Below are positions 1-7,501 of a stretch of 7,501 nt of DNA, one piece after another. Position 1 is the stretch's first letter. Each line of letters begins with the position of its first letter. Source of the DNA: Verrucomicrobiota bacterium (GTDB taxonomy: Bacteria; Verrucomicrobiota; Verrucomicrobiia; Limisphaerales; UBA9464); the NCBI GenBank assembly GCA_947464705.1, contig CANHYD010000108.1:1-7501 (forward strand). Reading direction: 5' to 3'. The position numbers and the translations under genes were made by a program. The notes under the pieces were generated by a model, which saw only the letters and a list, made by a program, of their open reading frames with translations, did not search any database and was not told where the DNA came from.

Positions 1-151
1 CCCGTTTTTGGGAGTCGAAGGGAACGATGCACCAGGCGACGAGATTGGTCTTGGCGAAGAGCCCATCGCTGGGCAACGCAGCCATGGCCACCCGAGGCAG
101 CAGCAAACACAGGACGCCCAGACTCAATCGCAGCCACGGGGAGAATCGCAT
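1..151 (-). CDS. Exported sugar phosphate isomerase/epimerase-like protein (5' part only, runs off left edge)
   Basis: Only the first 50 codons are in the window, read leftwards from the ATG at 151-149. Seen: a textbook signal peptide with a basic, short n-region (MRFSPWLR), a leucine-rich core (LSLGVLCLLL) and an A-M-A-type cleavage region near residues 22-25. The mature start follows: LFAKTNLVAWCIVPFDSQKR. From memory of the family, a 'NLVAWCIVPFD..KR' start opens many secreted xylose-isomerase-like TIM-barrel (sugar phosphate isomerase/epimerase) proteins of Verrucomicrobia and Planctomycetes. The catalytic domain is outside the window, so function rests on this N-terminus only. The signal peptide implies action outside the cytoplasm, unlike classical cytosolic sugar isomerases. 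It lies 47 nt downstream of the gmd stop in the same orientation, so cotranscription is possible. No strong ribosome-binding site precedes the ATG, only a short run of G. Confidence 0.72.
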   Translation of the reverse strand, partial: MRFSPWLRLSLGVLCLLLPRVAMAALPSDGLFAKTNLVAWCIVPFDSQKR

Positions 152-198
152 CCCCGAAAGTTACCGAAATCCGCACTGGAAAGTCACGCCCCGCCGAC

Positions 199-1188
199 TC
201 ATGCCGCAAGGCCGCCTTGCGTCAGTTCGGCGCGGGTCATCTCGGAGATGAGTTGCTCGAACCCAATCTCTGGTTTCCAACCCAGCAACGCATGGGCCTG
301 GGTGGCATCGCCCACCAAATTGGTCGGCTCGGCCGGCCGCAGGAAACGGGGATCTTGGCGCACATGCTGCCGCCAATCCAAACCCACTGCTGCGAACGCG
401 ATTTCGACAACATCCTGAACCGAGTGCAGCACTCCGCTGGCGAAGATGTAATCCCGCGAAACCTCCTGCTGGAGGCTCAGCCACATGCCACGGACATAGT
501 CACGCGCATCGCCCCAATCGCGCCGAGCCGAGGTGTCGCCCAGCGACAACTCCCGTTGCCGCCCCTCGGAGATGGCGGCGGCCGCGCGGCAAATCTTCCG
601 CGTCACGAAGTTCTCACCGCGCCGCGGCGACTCGTGGTTGTAGAGGATGCCGTTCACCGCGTAGAGGCCGTGCGCCTCGCGGTAGATGCGGACCATTTGT
701 GTGGCGAACACCTTGGCCGCGCCGTACGGACTGCACGGTTGGAATGGCGTCTCCTCGTTTTGCGGAGCCACGGCCGGACGACCGAACATTTCGCTCGAAC
801 CGGCATGGAACAATCGAACGGGCTTGGGCAAATCCCTCACCATCTCCAGCAATCGCAACGTCCCCATGGCGGTCATCTCGCAGGTGGACTCCGGGATATC
901 AAAACTCAGCCCTACATGGCTTTGACCGGCCAGATGGTACAGCTCATCGGGAGCCACCCGAAGGAGGACCCGCCGAAGGGTAGTGGGGTCGTCCAGATCC
1001 GCGTAGTGGAGGTGGAGTGACTGGCCATACACCGCCGCATCGACATAGAGATGACTCAGACGGGACCGCTCCAGAGAACTGGTTCGCCGCACAACGCCAT
1101 GAACCTCGTATCCGCGGCGCAGAAGCCATTCGGTCAGATAGGAACCATCCTGACCCGTAATGCCGGTGATCAACGCTTTGGGACGCAT
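199..1188 (-). CDS. gmd: GDP-mannose 4,6-dehydratase
   Basis: A 329-residue extended short-chain dehydrogenase that would convert GDP-D-mannose to GDP-4-keto-6-deoxy-D-mannose in the cytoplasm, the branch point to GDP-fucose, GDP-rhamnose and GDP-perosamine. Seen: the NADP-binding Rossmann motif GITGQDG (residues 9-15), RRTSSLERSRLSHL (34-47), LAGQSHVGLSF (86-96), the catalytic Ser131/Glu133 in GSSEMFG, and Tyr155/Lys159 in SPYGAAK. The family signature NHESPRRGENFVTRKI is at 184-199, followed by RRDWGDARDYVRGMW (222-236) and RPAEPTNLVGD (284-294). Ser131 sits where many homologues have Thr, a conservative change. Length is slightly below or within the usual range. The frame stays open for 81 more codons upstream, but ATG 1188 is chosen because MRPKALITG is the normal family N-terminus and the extension looks non-coding. 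No GDP-sugar reductase (fcl/rmd) lies beside it. The gene is divergent from the GHL10 gene. Confidence 0.96.
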   Translation of the reverse strand: MRPKALITGITGQDGSYLTEWLLRRGYEVHGVVRRTSSLERSRLSHLYVDAAVYGQSLHLHYADLDDPTTLRRVLLRVAPDELYHLAGQSHVGLSFDIPESTCEMTAMGTLRLLEMVRDLPKPVRLFHAGSSEMFGRPAVAPQNEETPFQPCSPYGAAKVFATQMVRIYREAHGLYAVNGILYNHESPRRGENFVTRKICRAAAAISEGRQRELSLGDTSARRDWGDARDYVRGMWLSLQQEVSRDYIFASGVLHSVQDVVEIAFAAVGLDWRQHVRQDPRFLRPAEPTNLVGDATQAHALLGWKPEIGFEQLISEMTRAELTQGGLAA

Positions 1189-1477
1189 GACTGGCAGAAA
1201 ATCCTCAAAAACGTGACGGATCAGCAAGGCCGGACTTGCCACAACGCCCCAACGGAGCTTGTCCCCGTGTTCGGCACCGCCCCAATGGGGCGGCGCATAC
1301 CAGCCCAGGGTGCAGCCCTGGGGCAGGATCGTTGGTGAATCGGATGCGTTCTGAAGGAACGCCGCATCGCGGGCATGTCGATGGATAATCCTGGTGACAC
1401 ACGGAGCCTGTCCCCATCTCCAACTCGTCACCCTTGCCCCCGGAAGCCGCGGGGTCCACGTTCACCGAATCGCACCC
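1189..1477. other. Divergent intergenic region between gmd and the GHL10 gene
   Basis: This 289-nt stretch separates two divergently transcribed genes, so it should hold both promoters. It contains three consecutive hairpins (1277-1368), annotated separately. Beyond those I see no convincing paired -35/-10 hexamers on either strand and no clear Shine-Dalgarno. The gmd side has only a GAGG about 13 nt before its ATG, and the GHL10 side has nothing recognisable. Open frames crossing it (the gmd frame leftwards, the GHL10 frame from ATG 1394 rightwards) translate into arginine-, proline- and histidine-rich sequence without family resemblance, so I treat them as non-coding. Confidence 0.6.
1277..1368. 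repeat. Cluster of three hairpins, candidate dispersed palindromic element
   Basis: Three inverted repeats lie head to tail. Hairpin 1: 1277-1283 pairs with 1287-1293 (CCGCCCC/GGGGCGG, 7 bp, loop AAT). Hairpin 2: 1304-1310 pairs with 1316-1322 (CCCAGGG/CCCTGGG, 7 bp, loop TGCAG). Hairpin 3: 1343-1348 pairs with 1363-1368 (GATGCG/CGCATC), with an inner GTTC/GAAC stem at 1348-1351/1357-1360 that competes for G1348. The pairing is directly visible. That it is a REP-like repeat present elsewhere in the genome is inference from the dense palindromic style between genes. Alternatives are back-to-back regulatory or transcript-end structures. No T-run follows any stem, so these are not ordinary intrinsic terminators, and a terminator is not expected between divergent genes. 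Confidence 0.5.
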
Positions 1478-2953
1478 ATGCTTCGCCTTCTCATTGTCGG
1501 GTTTCTGGCCAGCCTGATTTTGCGGGCCGCGCCGGCAGGACCTCCGCCGGTCCCCCGGGAATTCCGCGCCATGTGGATCGCCACCGTGGGCAACATCGAT
1601 TGGCCCAGCAAACCCGGCCTACCAGTGACCCGGCAACAGGCCGAACTGCGCGCCCTGCTTGATACGGCCCAACGCTGGCATCTCAACGCCGTCATCCTAC
1701 AGATCCGAACGAGCTGCGATGCCCTGTATGCCTCGCCTCTGGAACCGTGGAGCGAGTACCTATCAGGGCGCATGGGAGTGGCACCCTCACCCAGCTGGGA
1801 CCCGCTCGCCTTCGCCGTCACAGAGGCCCATGCCCGCGGACTCGAACTCCATGCCTGGCTCAACCCATTCCGCGCCCGCTACAGCCAAGCCATTTCTCCG
1901 GTCGCCGCCCAACATGTGAGCCGCACACGGCCGGATCTGGTGGTCCAATACGGCAAATTCCTGTGGCTCGATCCAGGCCTCGCCGAGTCCCGTGACCAGA
2001 CCCTCAAAGTGGTGACCGACGTCGTCCGCCGCTACGACATCGACGGCATTCACATCGACGATTACTTCTACCCCTACCCCGACAAAAACGACCTAGGAAT
2101 ACCGACCCCCTTCCCCGATGAACGCAGTTGGAGCACCTACCAGCGGTCCGGCGGAAAACTCAGTCGTCCCGACTGGCGGCGGGAAAACGTCAATACCCTG
2201 ATACGCGCCATGAACAGCGCGGTGCACCGGGAGAAATCCTGGGTGAAGTTCGGCATCAGCCCCTTTGGCATTTGGAAGCCGGGATTTCCCGCGGGAATCA
2301 AGGGCTTGGACCAACACGAAGTGCTTTACGCCGACGCTCGCAAGTGGATCCGCGAGGGCATGGCTGACTACTTCGCCCCCCAACTCTATTGGACGGAGCG
2401 GCAGACCGAACAACGCTACAGCCGACTCTTGGCCTGGTGGGCCTCCGAAAATGTCAGCCGTCGCCACCTCTGGCCTGGCATCAACACGGCCGATATCGGC
2501 AAGAACCGCACGGCCTCCGAAATTGTGTGGCAAGCCGATCAGATCGGCCCCCAAACCCGTTCGTCGGGCGTGATCCACTGGAATGCCTCAGCCCTTCAAG
2601 AGAACCGAGACGGCGTCGGCACCCGACTGATCCAGGGGCCGTTCGCGCATCGCGCCCTGGTACCCGCCTCCCCATGGTTGGGTTCCCAACCACCCGAGAC
2701 TCCCTCCATCGAGGTCGGATACGGCGGACGCGGCCCGATCACCGTCGACCTGAATGCCGGCAAAGGGCGACTGTCGGCTGTCGTCGTTCAGACTCACGGG
2801 GAGTGGGCTTGGAAGACCGAGATCTTTCCCGGAACCACCCGCCGCATCCCGGTGCCTCGGACCTACCGCGGGACACCACCGAAGGAAATCCGAGTCCTCA
2901 CGGTCTCCAGCCCCGGCATTGAAAGTGTCCCGGCCGTCTGGCGACCCAAATGA
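1478..2953 (+). CDS. Secreted GHL10-family (DigH/YngK-like) glycoside hydrolase
   Basis: A 491-residue exported protein with a signal peptide (MLRLLIVGFLASLILRAAPA, cleavage probably near residue 20) and a GHL10 (DUF187) TIM-barrel domain at about 27-390. Seen in order: REFRAMWIATVGNIDWPS (27-44), QIRTSCDALYASPLEPWSEY (75-94), LHAWLNPFRA (124-133), DGIHIDDYFYPYP (189-201, acidic residues fitting the active-site strand), KFGISPFGIW (257-266), the MADYFAPQLYW strand (295-305) and WPGIN (332-336). A C-terminal segment (about 405-491) is probably a beta-sandwich accessory domain. In this family E. coli DigH (YddW) cleaves denuded peptidoglycan, so glycan-strand or polysaccharide hydrolysis is the best guess; substrate is unproven. 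There is no lipobox cysteine, so it is predicted soluble, unlike lipoprotein DigH. ATG 1478 is chosen over in-frame ATG 1394 because the signal peptide begins there. No Shine-Dalgarno is visible. Confidence 0.9.
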   Translation: MLRLLIVGFLASLILRAAPAGPPPVPREFRAMWIATVGNIDWPSKPGLPVTRQQAELRALLDTAQRWHLNAVILQIRTSCDALYASPLEPWSEYLSGRMGVAPSPSWDPLAFAVTEAHARGLELHAWLNPFRARYSQAISPVAAQHVSRTRPDLVVQYGKFLWLDPGLAESRDQTLKVVTDVVRRYDIDGIHIDDYFYPYPDKNDLGIPTPFPDERSWSTYQRSGGKLSRPDWRRENVNTLIRAMNSAVHREKSWVKFGISPFGIWKPGFPAGIKGLDQHEVLYADARKWIREGMADYFAPQLYWTERQTEQRYSRLLAWWASENVSRRHLWPGINTADIGKNRTASEIVWQADQIGPQTRSSGVIHWNASALQENRDGVGTRLIQGPFAHRALVPASPWLGSQPPETPSIEVGYGGRGPITVDLNAGKGRLSAVVVQTHGEWAWKTEIFPGTTRRIPVPRTYRGTPPKEIRVLTVSSPGIESVPAVWRPK

Positions 2954-2992
2954 ACGGGTCAACCAAAATCCTCCCAACGGGATCAATCCGGC
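2954..2992. other. Short convergent gap without a clear terminator
   Basis: Only 39 nt separate the stop codons of the convergent GHL10 and SUMF-like genes. The best inverted repeat is GACCC 2943-2947 with GGGTC 2956-2960 (5 bp, 8-nt loop) spanning the GHL10 stop codon, with no T-tract after it. I see no canonical intrinsic terminator in either direction, so transcription may end by Rho or run into the opposite gene. Confidence 0.5.
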
Positions 2993-3777
<785 letters not shown>

Positions 3778-3781
<4 letters not shown>

Positions 3782-6700
3782 GGCACGGGAGGCGGGGAGA
3801 CTTCCACCGTCGTCTGGGACGGGCTCAAGGGAAGGCGTTGCTCGGGACGATTCGGCCATCGGACCCTCAGGGCAACGGCATTGTTCGAGCAGTTCAGAAT
3901 CCGCACGGCAGAATCCTGCGACCAGTAACCGCTGCCAGCTCCGACGGTTTGCATCGGGCCGAAGCGACCCTGCCCGTCTTCGAGACGGAGTTCTGCACCC
4001 ACGCCATCCGGATTGCCCGGGGTTCCCTTGAGCACCACGCGGAGCCCAGGCACCGCCTCCCGATTGCGAAACAAACGAGTGGCTCCGTGGTTCTGACTGA
4101 TCACCACGTCCAACCGTCCATCGTGATCAAAGTCGCCCAGAGCGGCACCGCGCTGTTCCCCAAACACCCGGATGCCGGAGACATGCGGGTCCCACGCCTC
4201 AAAGGTGCCCTCGCCCCGACCCCGCAGCACCAGACCATAACCCCCGTCCTCACGGGTCAGATCGGAGGCGGTTCCGAAGAAGTTCTGGGAACAAAGCAGG
4301 TCCTGCAACCCATCACCATCCAAGTCGCCCACATGAACCGAAAACACTGGTGCCCTCTGTGCCTCCATCGGCAAGGGCAGCGCGTCAAAACGGGAACCCC
4401 GATTGAGGAAAACCATGGAAGACAGCTCCGAGGCGCCGACCCAGGGTGCCGCGGATCCCCCCAGACGCATCAGGATGGCCGGGATCGTGGCCCGGGAGAA
4501 CTCAGCATGGGACTTGAATTCGGAGGCAATCTTCGGAATGCCCTGCGACAACCAGCTCCGATCATGGACCGGCCACCAATCGGAACCCGAGCGCCATGCC
4601 TCGAGGATCTGGATCACGCCATCCCCGGCCCAATCGCCGTAATAGAGACGCAAATCGGTGGGCTGGTTCCATTCGTACTGCGAATTGCGCCCCCAATTGC
4701 CGCACACCAAGTCTGGAAGACCGTCGCCGTTGAAATCGCCGGTGGCCACACCCGACCAAAGTCCGGGCAGACCCGCCATCCCCCAGGCTTCGGTGGCCTC
4801 GCGAAAGCTCCTGCCGTCATTGATGAAGATGCGAACGGGGCCCCATTCGGTGGCCACCACCAGATCACCGTCGCCATCCCGGTCGAGGTCTACCGCACAG
4901 GCACCGGTGGGCATTCCAATGGCATCGAAGGGCGCACTGCGGCCGGCATCCAAAACCAATCGGCCTTTCTCGTTCAGCCACCACTGCGAAGGCACGGACT
5001 CGGGATAACGGGCCGTCCGGCTGCGGCTACCGACCCACACATCCAAATCCCCATCGCCATCCACATCGAGGCTGACCAGGGCTCCAATGGCATTGGTCCC
5101 CACAGGAAGGCTCGCCGGCTGAGCCCACGCCCCGTCGGAATACACGTCGACCTTTGAGATGGATCCCGGTGGGAGTTCACCATTGGACACCGAAACCAAT
5201 ACCCGACGGCCGCCCAAACCATCCGGCCATCCCAGTACGGCCCCTTGATCGGCGCTGGCCATGGATCGATTCGTCACCGCGCTCCAAGTCAGCCCCTGCG
5301 AGCTCCGGTGAACTCGGAGAACGCCTAAACCACCTCCGCGCCCGCCGGCCACCAGCAACTCATCCCAACCATCGCCGTCGATGTCGTACCAACCCACACC
5401 CGGGCCCAAACGGCTCAACCGGCGCGGCAAGGTGGGCTGACGGGCCCAGTCATCGAACTCATCATCGGTGTGATGATGATTCAAGGCCGCCGTCTGGTCT
5501 TCAAATCGGGTCACGGGAACTTCGGGAGCACGAGCAGCGACCGGAGTCGCCTCGGTCGGCTCAGCCACTTCATAGATCCGATTGCCCTCAATTCCTTCCA
5601 CGGTGGTTTCGCGACCACTGCGCCAATGCACCTTGAGTCGAGCGCCCGCATCGGCCCGAGCGTCCCAAGCGAAGACTCTCAGGGCCTCATCGGTCGACAG
5701 ATAACGGCCGCCAGCGATCATTTCCTGCGACTGAGTAAATCGGGGCGATACCAGCGAGATCCGCGCGCCGATACCCTGCGTGTTGGGAGCCTGTCCCCGC
5801 AACCGGACCGCCACCCGGGAACCCGGACCCGTGTTCTGATAAATCGAAGCCGGGGCGTTGAGGTTGTTGAGCACCAGATCGAGGTCTCCGTCGTTGTCCA
5901 AATCCCCCGCGGCCATGCCGTAAGAAATCCCCTCCAGGTCGAAGCCCCACTCCGTGCCAGCGGGCTGAAAACGCCCGTCGCCCCGGTTGCGGAAGGCCGC
6001 GTTGCGCGTGCGCCACCGAGGGTGCATCTGCATGGAGCGCTTGAGTTGGTTGTCGGTCAGGCGACGGCCCGAGTCCTTGATCTCGGTGTGGCTGTCCTGA
6101 TCCATCACATCGAATTCGAAGCCGTTGGTGAGCAGCAAATCCTCGTAGCCATCGAGGTCGACATCGAGAAACAAGGTGGACCAGGTCCAGTCCGAGGCGG
6201 CCACACCCGCCATCCACGCCACATCCGTGAAGTACCCCCCGCGACTCCCCAGAAAGAGGGTGTTCCGGTTGAACTGGGGCCGCACCTCAGAAACTTCCAA
6301 CTCGGCCGGCGTGGGACGATCCCGGACCAACTGAGTCATCCGAAAGCGATGTTCCCGGGCCAGCATGTCCACCACGAAGAAATCGTCGTATCCGTCCCGG
6401 TTGATGTCGGCGAAATCGACTCCCATGGCCGAGCGACTGGTATGGCGCAGCTTCAGTGCCTCCAGTTCCCGGAACCGACCCCGCCCTTGATTGATCCAAA
6501 CGCGGTCCGGCGAGGTATTGTCGTTGCAGACGTAGAGGTCGGGTAATCCGTCACCGTTGATGTCGCGGAACATCACGGCCAACCCCCAGTCTCGATAGGG
6601 TGCCAAGGGATTACCCTGGGCATCGGAGAAGGTTCCGGGCTCGTTCTCGATGGCCTTGAAGCGCCCCTGCCCTTCGTTGAGGTACAACCCGTGCACCTCG

Positions 6701-7401
6701 GGCAACTCGCGCACCTTGCCGTCGGGCAGCGCCTCGAAGCGGCCCTTCCACTTGGCCGAGCGGGTGGACTCACCATTGATTTTGGACACCTCCCAACCGT
6801 CGCCCTTGCGGGTCAGGGCGAATCGGGTGGTCGGGTCGGCCAGGCGCATCACATCAATGAAGTGCGTGCAGTAGAGATCCAGATCCCCGTCGCCATCGAT
6901 GTCTGCCAAGGCCATGGAGGTGGCCGAGGCCGTGGGGGACAGGCCCGAATCCTTCTTTTCGGCAAAGGCTCCACGCCCATCGTTGAGGAAGAGCCGGGTG
7001 CCCACACCGATGCCGTTGACCAGCAAGTCCAGATCCCGGTCGCCATCGACATCGACCAGCGCCGCGCCGGTTGACCGCTGATCGGCACAGGCGATCTCGG
7101 GCAGGTCCAGAGCCTCAAAGCGCCACTGACCCCGGTTCCGGAACAGGCGGTTGGGGCCCTCCAGATTGCAAAGGTACACATCGGCCCATCCGTCGCCATC
7201 CACGTCACCAATGGCCACGCCGGCTCCGTTGTGGGCCACAGCATTGGTGAGATACAGGTCACCCGTCATCGCGTTGGTGAAGACGAGCCCAATCTCCTGG
7301 GGCAGCATCGAACGTAATCCGACCGCTGCGCCGGGTGTCGGGGACACCCCTCGAAACCCACCGTGGGTCGGGTCGGCCAACAACGAAAAAACCACGACCA
7401 T
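3778..7401 (-). CDS. Giant CRTAC1-type VCBS/FG-GAP double-propeller protein with two ASPIC/UnbV domains
   Basis: At least 1207 residues, probably exported. Two homologous halves are visible. Half 1 (about 34-612) begins FTNAMTGDLYLTNAVAHNGAG and has calcium-loop motifs (DxDxDG type) starting at D66, D117, D167, D280, D332, D413 and D500, then an ASPIC/UnbV domain (about 528-612: GIGARISL, AGGRYLSTDE). Half 2 (about 631-1202) begins FEDQTAALNHHHTDDEFDDW with LSRLGPG at 664. Its motifs start at D673, D779, D838, D889, D1026 and D1090, plus a degenerate DWAGDG at D923, then a second UnbV domain (VGAELRL, AGSGYWSQDSAV 1155-1166). Seven loops per half fit two seven-bladed propellers. Segments such as RNTLFL, ASDWTWSTLFLDVD and LRLYYGD match the roughly 1,100-residue VCBS proteins common in Bacteroidota and Verrucomicrobiota. 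Role unknown; extracellular calcium-dependent binding is plausible. ATG 7401 is the first in-frame ATG, but the frame stays open to the window edge and the start may lie upstream. Confidence 0.9.
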
Positions 7402-7501
7402 CTGCGCCCAAAACCCAATTAACAGCCCGAGCGAGCATCTGGAGAACCACCGGTCTCTCGCACAGGAACTCGGTTCTCTGTGACCACCGGCAGTGACTGA
7501 A
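7402..7501 (-). other. Open in-frame sequence upstream of ATG 7401, possible missing N-terminus
   Basis: Read on the minus strand in the frame of the VCBS gene, all 33 codons from 7500 to 7402 are sense. They include basic residues (RDRWFSR, about 7458-7438) followed by CSLGLLIGFWAQ, which joins the downstream MVVVFSLLA into one hydrophobic stretch. Together these look like the n- and h-regions of a signal peptide, better than the uncharged nine residues from ATG 7401 alone. No in-frame ATG, GTG or TTG occurs here, so such a start would lie beyond the edge or use a rare codon such as CTG 7425. No promoter or Shine-Dalgarno is evident. Confidence 0.45.

Noticed and set aside
1384..1389. GATAAT resembling a -10 box for the GHL10 gene
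   Set aside because: No -35-like hexamer occurs at 16-18 nt spacing, and the site sits in a short GGATAATCC palindrome, so one hexamer is too weak to call a promoter.
1189..1431. An 81-residue N-terminal extension of gmd in the same frame
   Set aside because: It would read through the hairpin cluster and precede a perfect gmd N-terminus. The family has no such extension and the translation looks like non-coding DNA.
1394..1477. A longer start of the GHL10 protein at ATG 1394
   Set aside because: It would bury the signal peptide behind 28 unrelated residues; starting at 1478 gives a normal export signal.
3782..3859. A longer start of the SUMF-like protein at ATG 3859
   Set aside because: It would put 26 polar residues before the lipoprotein signal and a long overlap with the VCBS gene, whereas ATG 3781 gives a clean signal and an ATGA overlap.
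3838..5157. A 439-codon open frame on the plus strand antisense to the VCBS gene
   Set aside because: It mirrors the codon pattern of the GC-rich VCBS gene on the other strand, its translation has no family resemblance or domain order, and the minus-strand frame is clearly the coding one.
5786..5798. GGAGCCTGTCCCC shared with intergenic positions 1403-1415
   Set aside because: The second copy lies inside VCBS coding sequence (the RGQAP residues) with no further similarity on either side, so chance is the simplest explanation.
5470..6546. A 358-codon plus-strand open frame antisense to the first propeller
   Set aside because: It is another shadow. Its repeated VAIEVDI- and VPVDVGEI-like pieces are simply the reverse reading of the DxDxDG calcium loops.
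3838..7250. Recurring CCGTCGCCATC-like plus-strand words suggesting a DNA repeat array
   Set aside because: They are the reverse complement of codons for the repeated Asp-Gly-Asp-Gly loops. Spacing is irregular and follows propeller blades, so this is a protein-level repeat, not a CRISPR or satellite.

Overview
The window looks like part of a Verrucomicrobiota chromosome, or that of a close PVC relative. The DNA is GC-rich. It carries exported proteins typical of that group: a double-propeller VCBS/CRTAC1-type protein, a SUMF1-domain lipoprotein, a secreted TIM-barrel sugar isomerase-like protein and a GHL10 hydrolase. Shine-Dalgarno sites are weak or absent. The phylum call is inferred from gene types and protein style, not from a marker gene. 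I see no rRNA, tRNA, CRISPR, integrase or transposase.

Layout from left to right. (i) 1-151, minus: the 5' end of a gene for an exported sugar phosphate isomerase/epimerase-like protein, running off the left edge. (ii) 199-1188, minus: gmd, GDP-mannose 4,6-dehydratase, 47 nt upstream of (i) and possibly cotranscribed with it. (iii) 1189-1477: a 289-nt divergent intergenic region holding three consecutive hairpins (1277-1368), a possible dispersed palindromic repeat. (iv) 1478-2953, plus: a secreted GHL10/DigH-like glycoside hydrolase. (v) A 39-nt convergent gap with no clear terminator. (vi) 2993-3781, minus: a SUMF1/FGE-like putative lipoprotein. (vii) 3778-7401 or beyond, minus: a giant FG-GAP/VCBS protein of the CRTAC1-UnbV type. 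Its stop codon overlaps the start of (vi) in an ATGA. Its own frame stays open to the right edge, so its true start may lie outside the window.

Functionally, (vi) and (vii) form a translationally coupled pair of exported proteins: a large, probably calcium-binding double beta-propeller and a membrane-anchored SUMF1-fold protein that lacks the catalytic cysteines of true formylglycine-generating enzymes. The GHL10 enzyme probably acts on cell-wall or other glycans outside the cytoplasm. gmd makes the GDP-4-keto-6-deoxymannose precursor of fucose, rhamnose or perosamine in surface glycans. The partner reductase is not in the window. The theme is the cell envelope and extracellular carbohydrate, but no single pathway joins all five genes.

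The most interesting items are the 7+7 calcium-loop architecture of the giant protein and its coupling to the SUMF-like lipoprotein. Both families are known. I see no clear evidence of a wholly new system.
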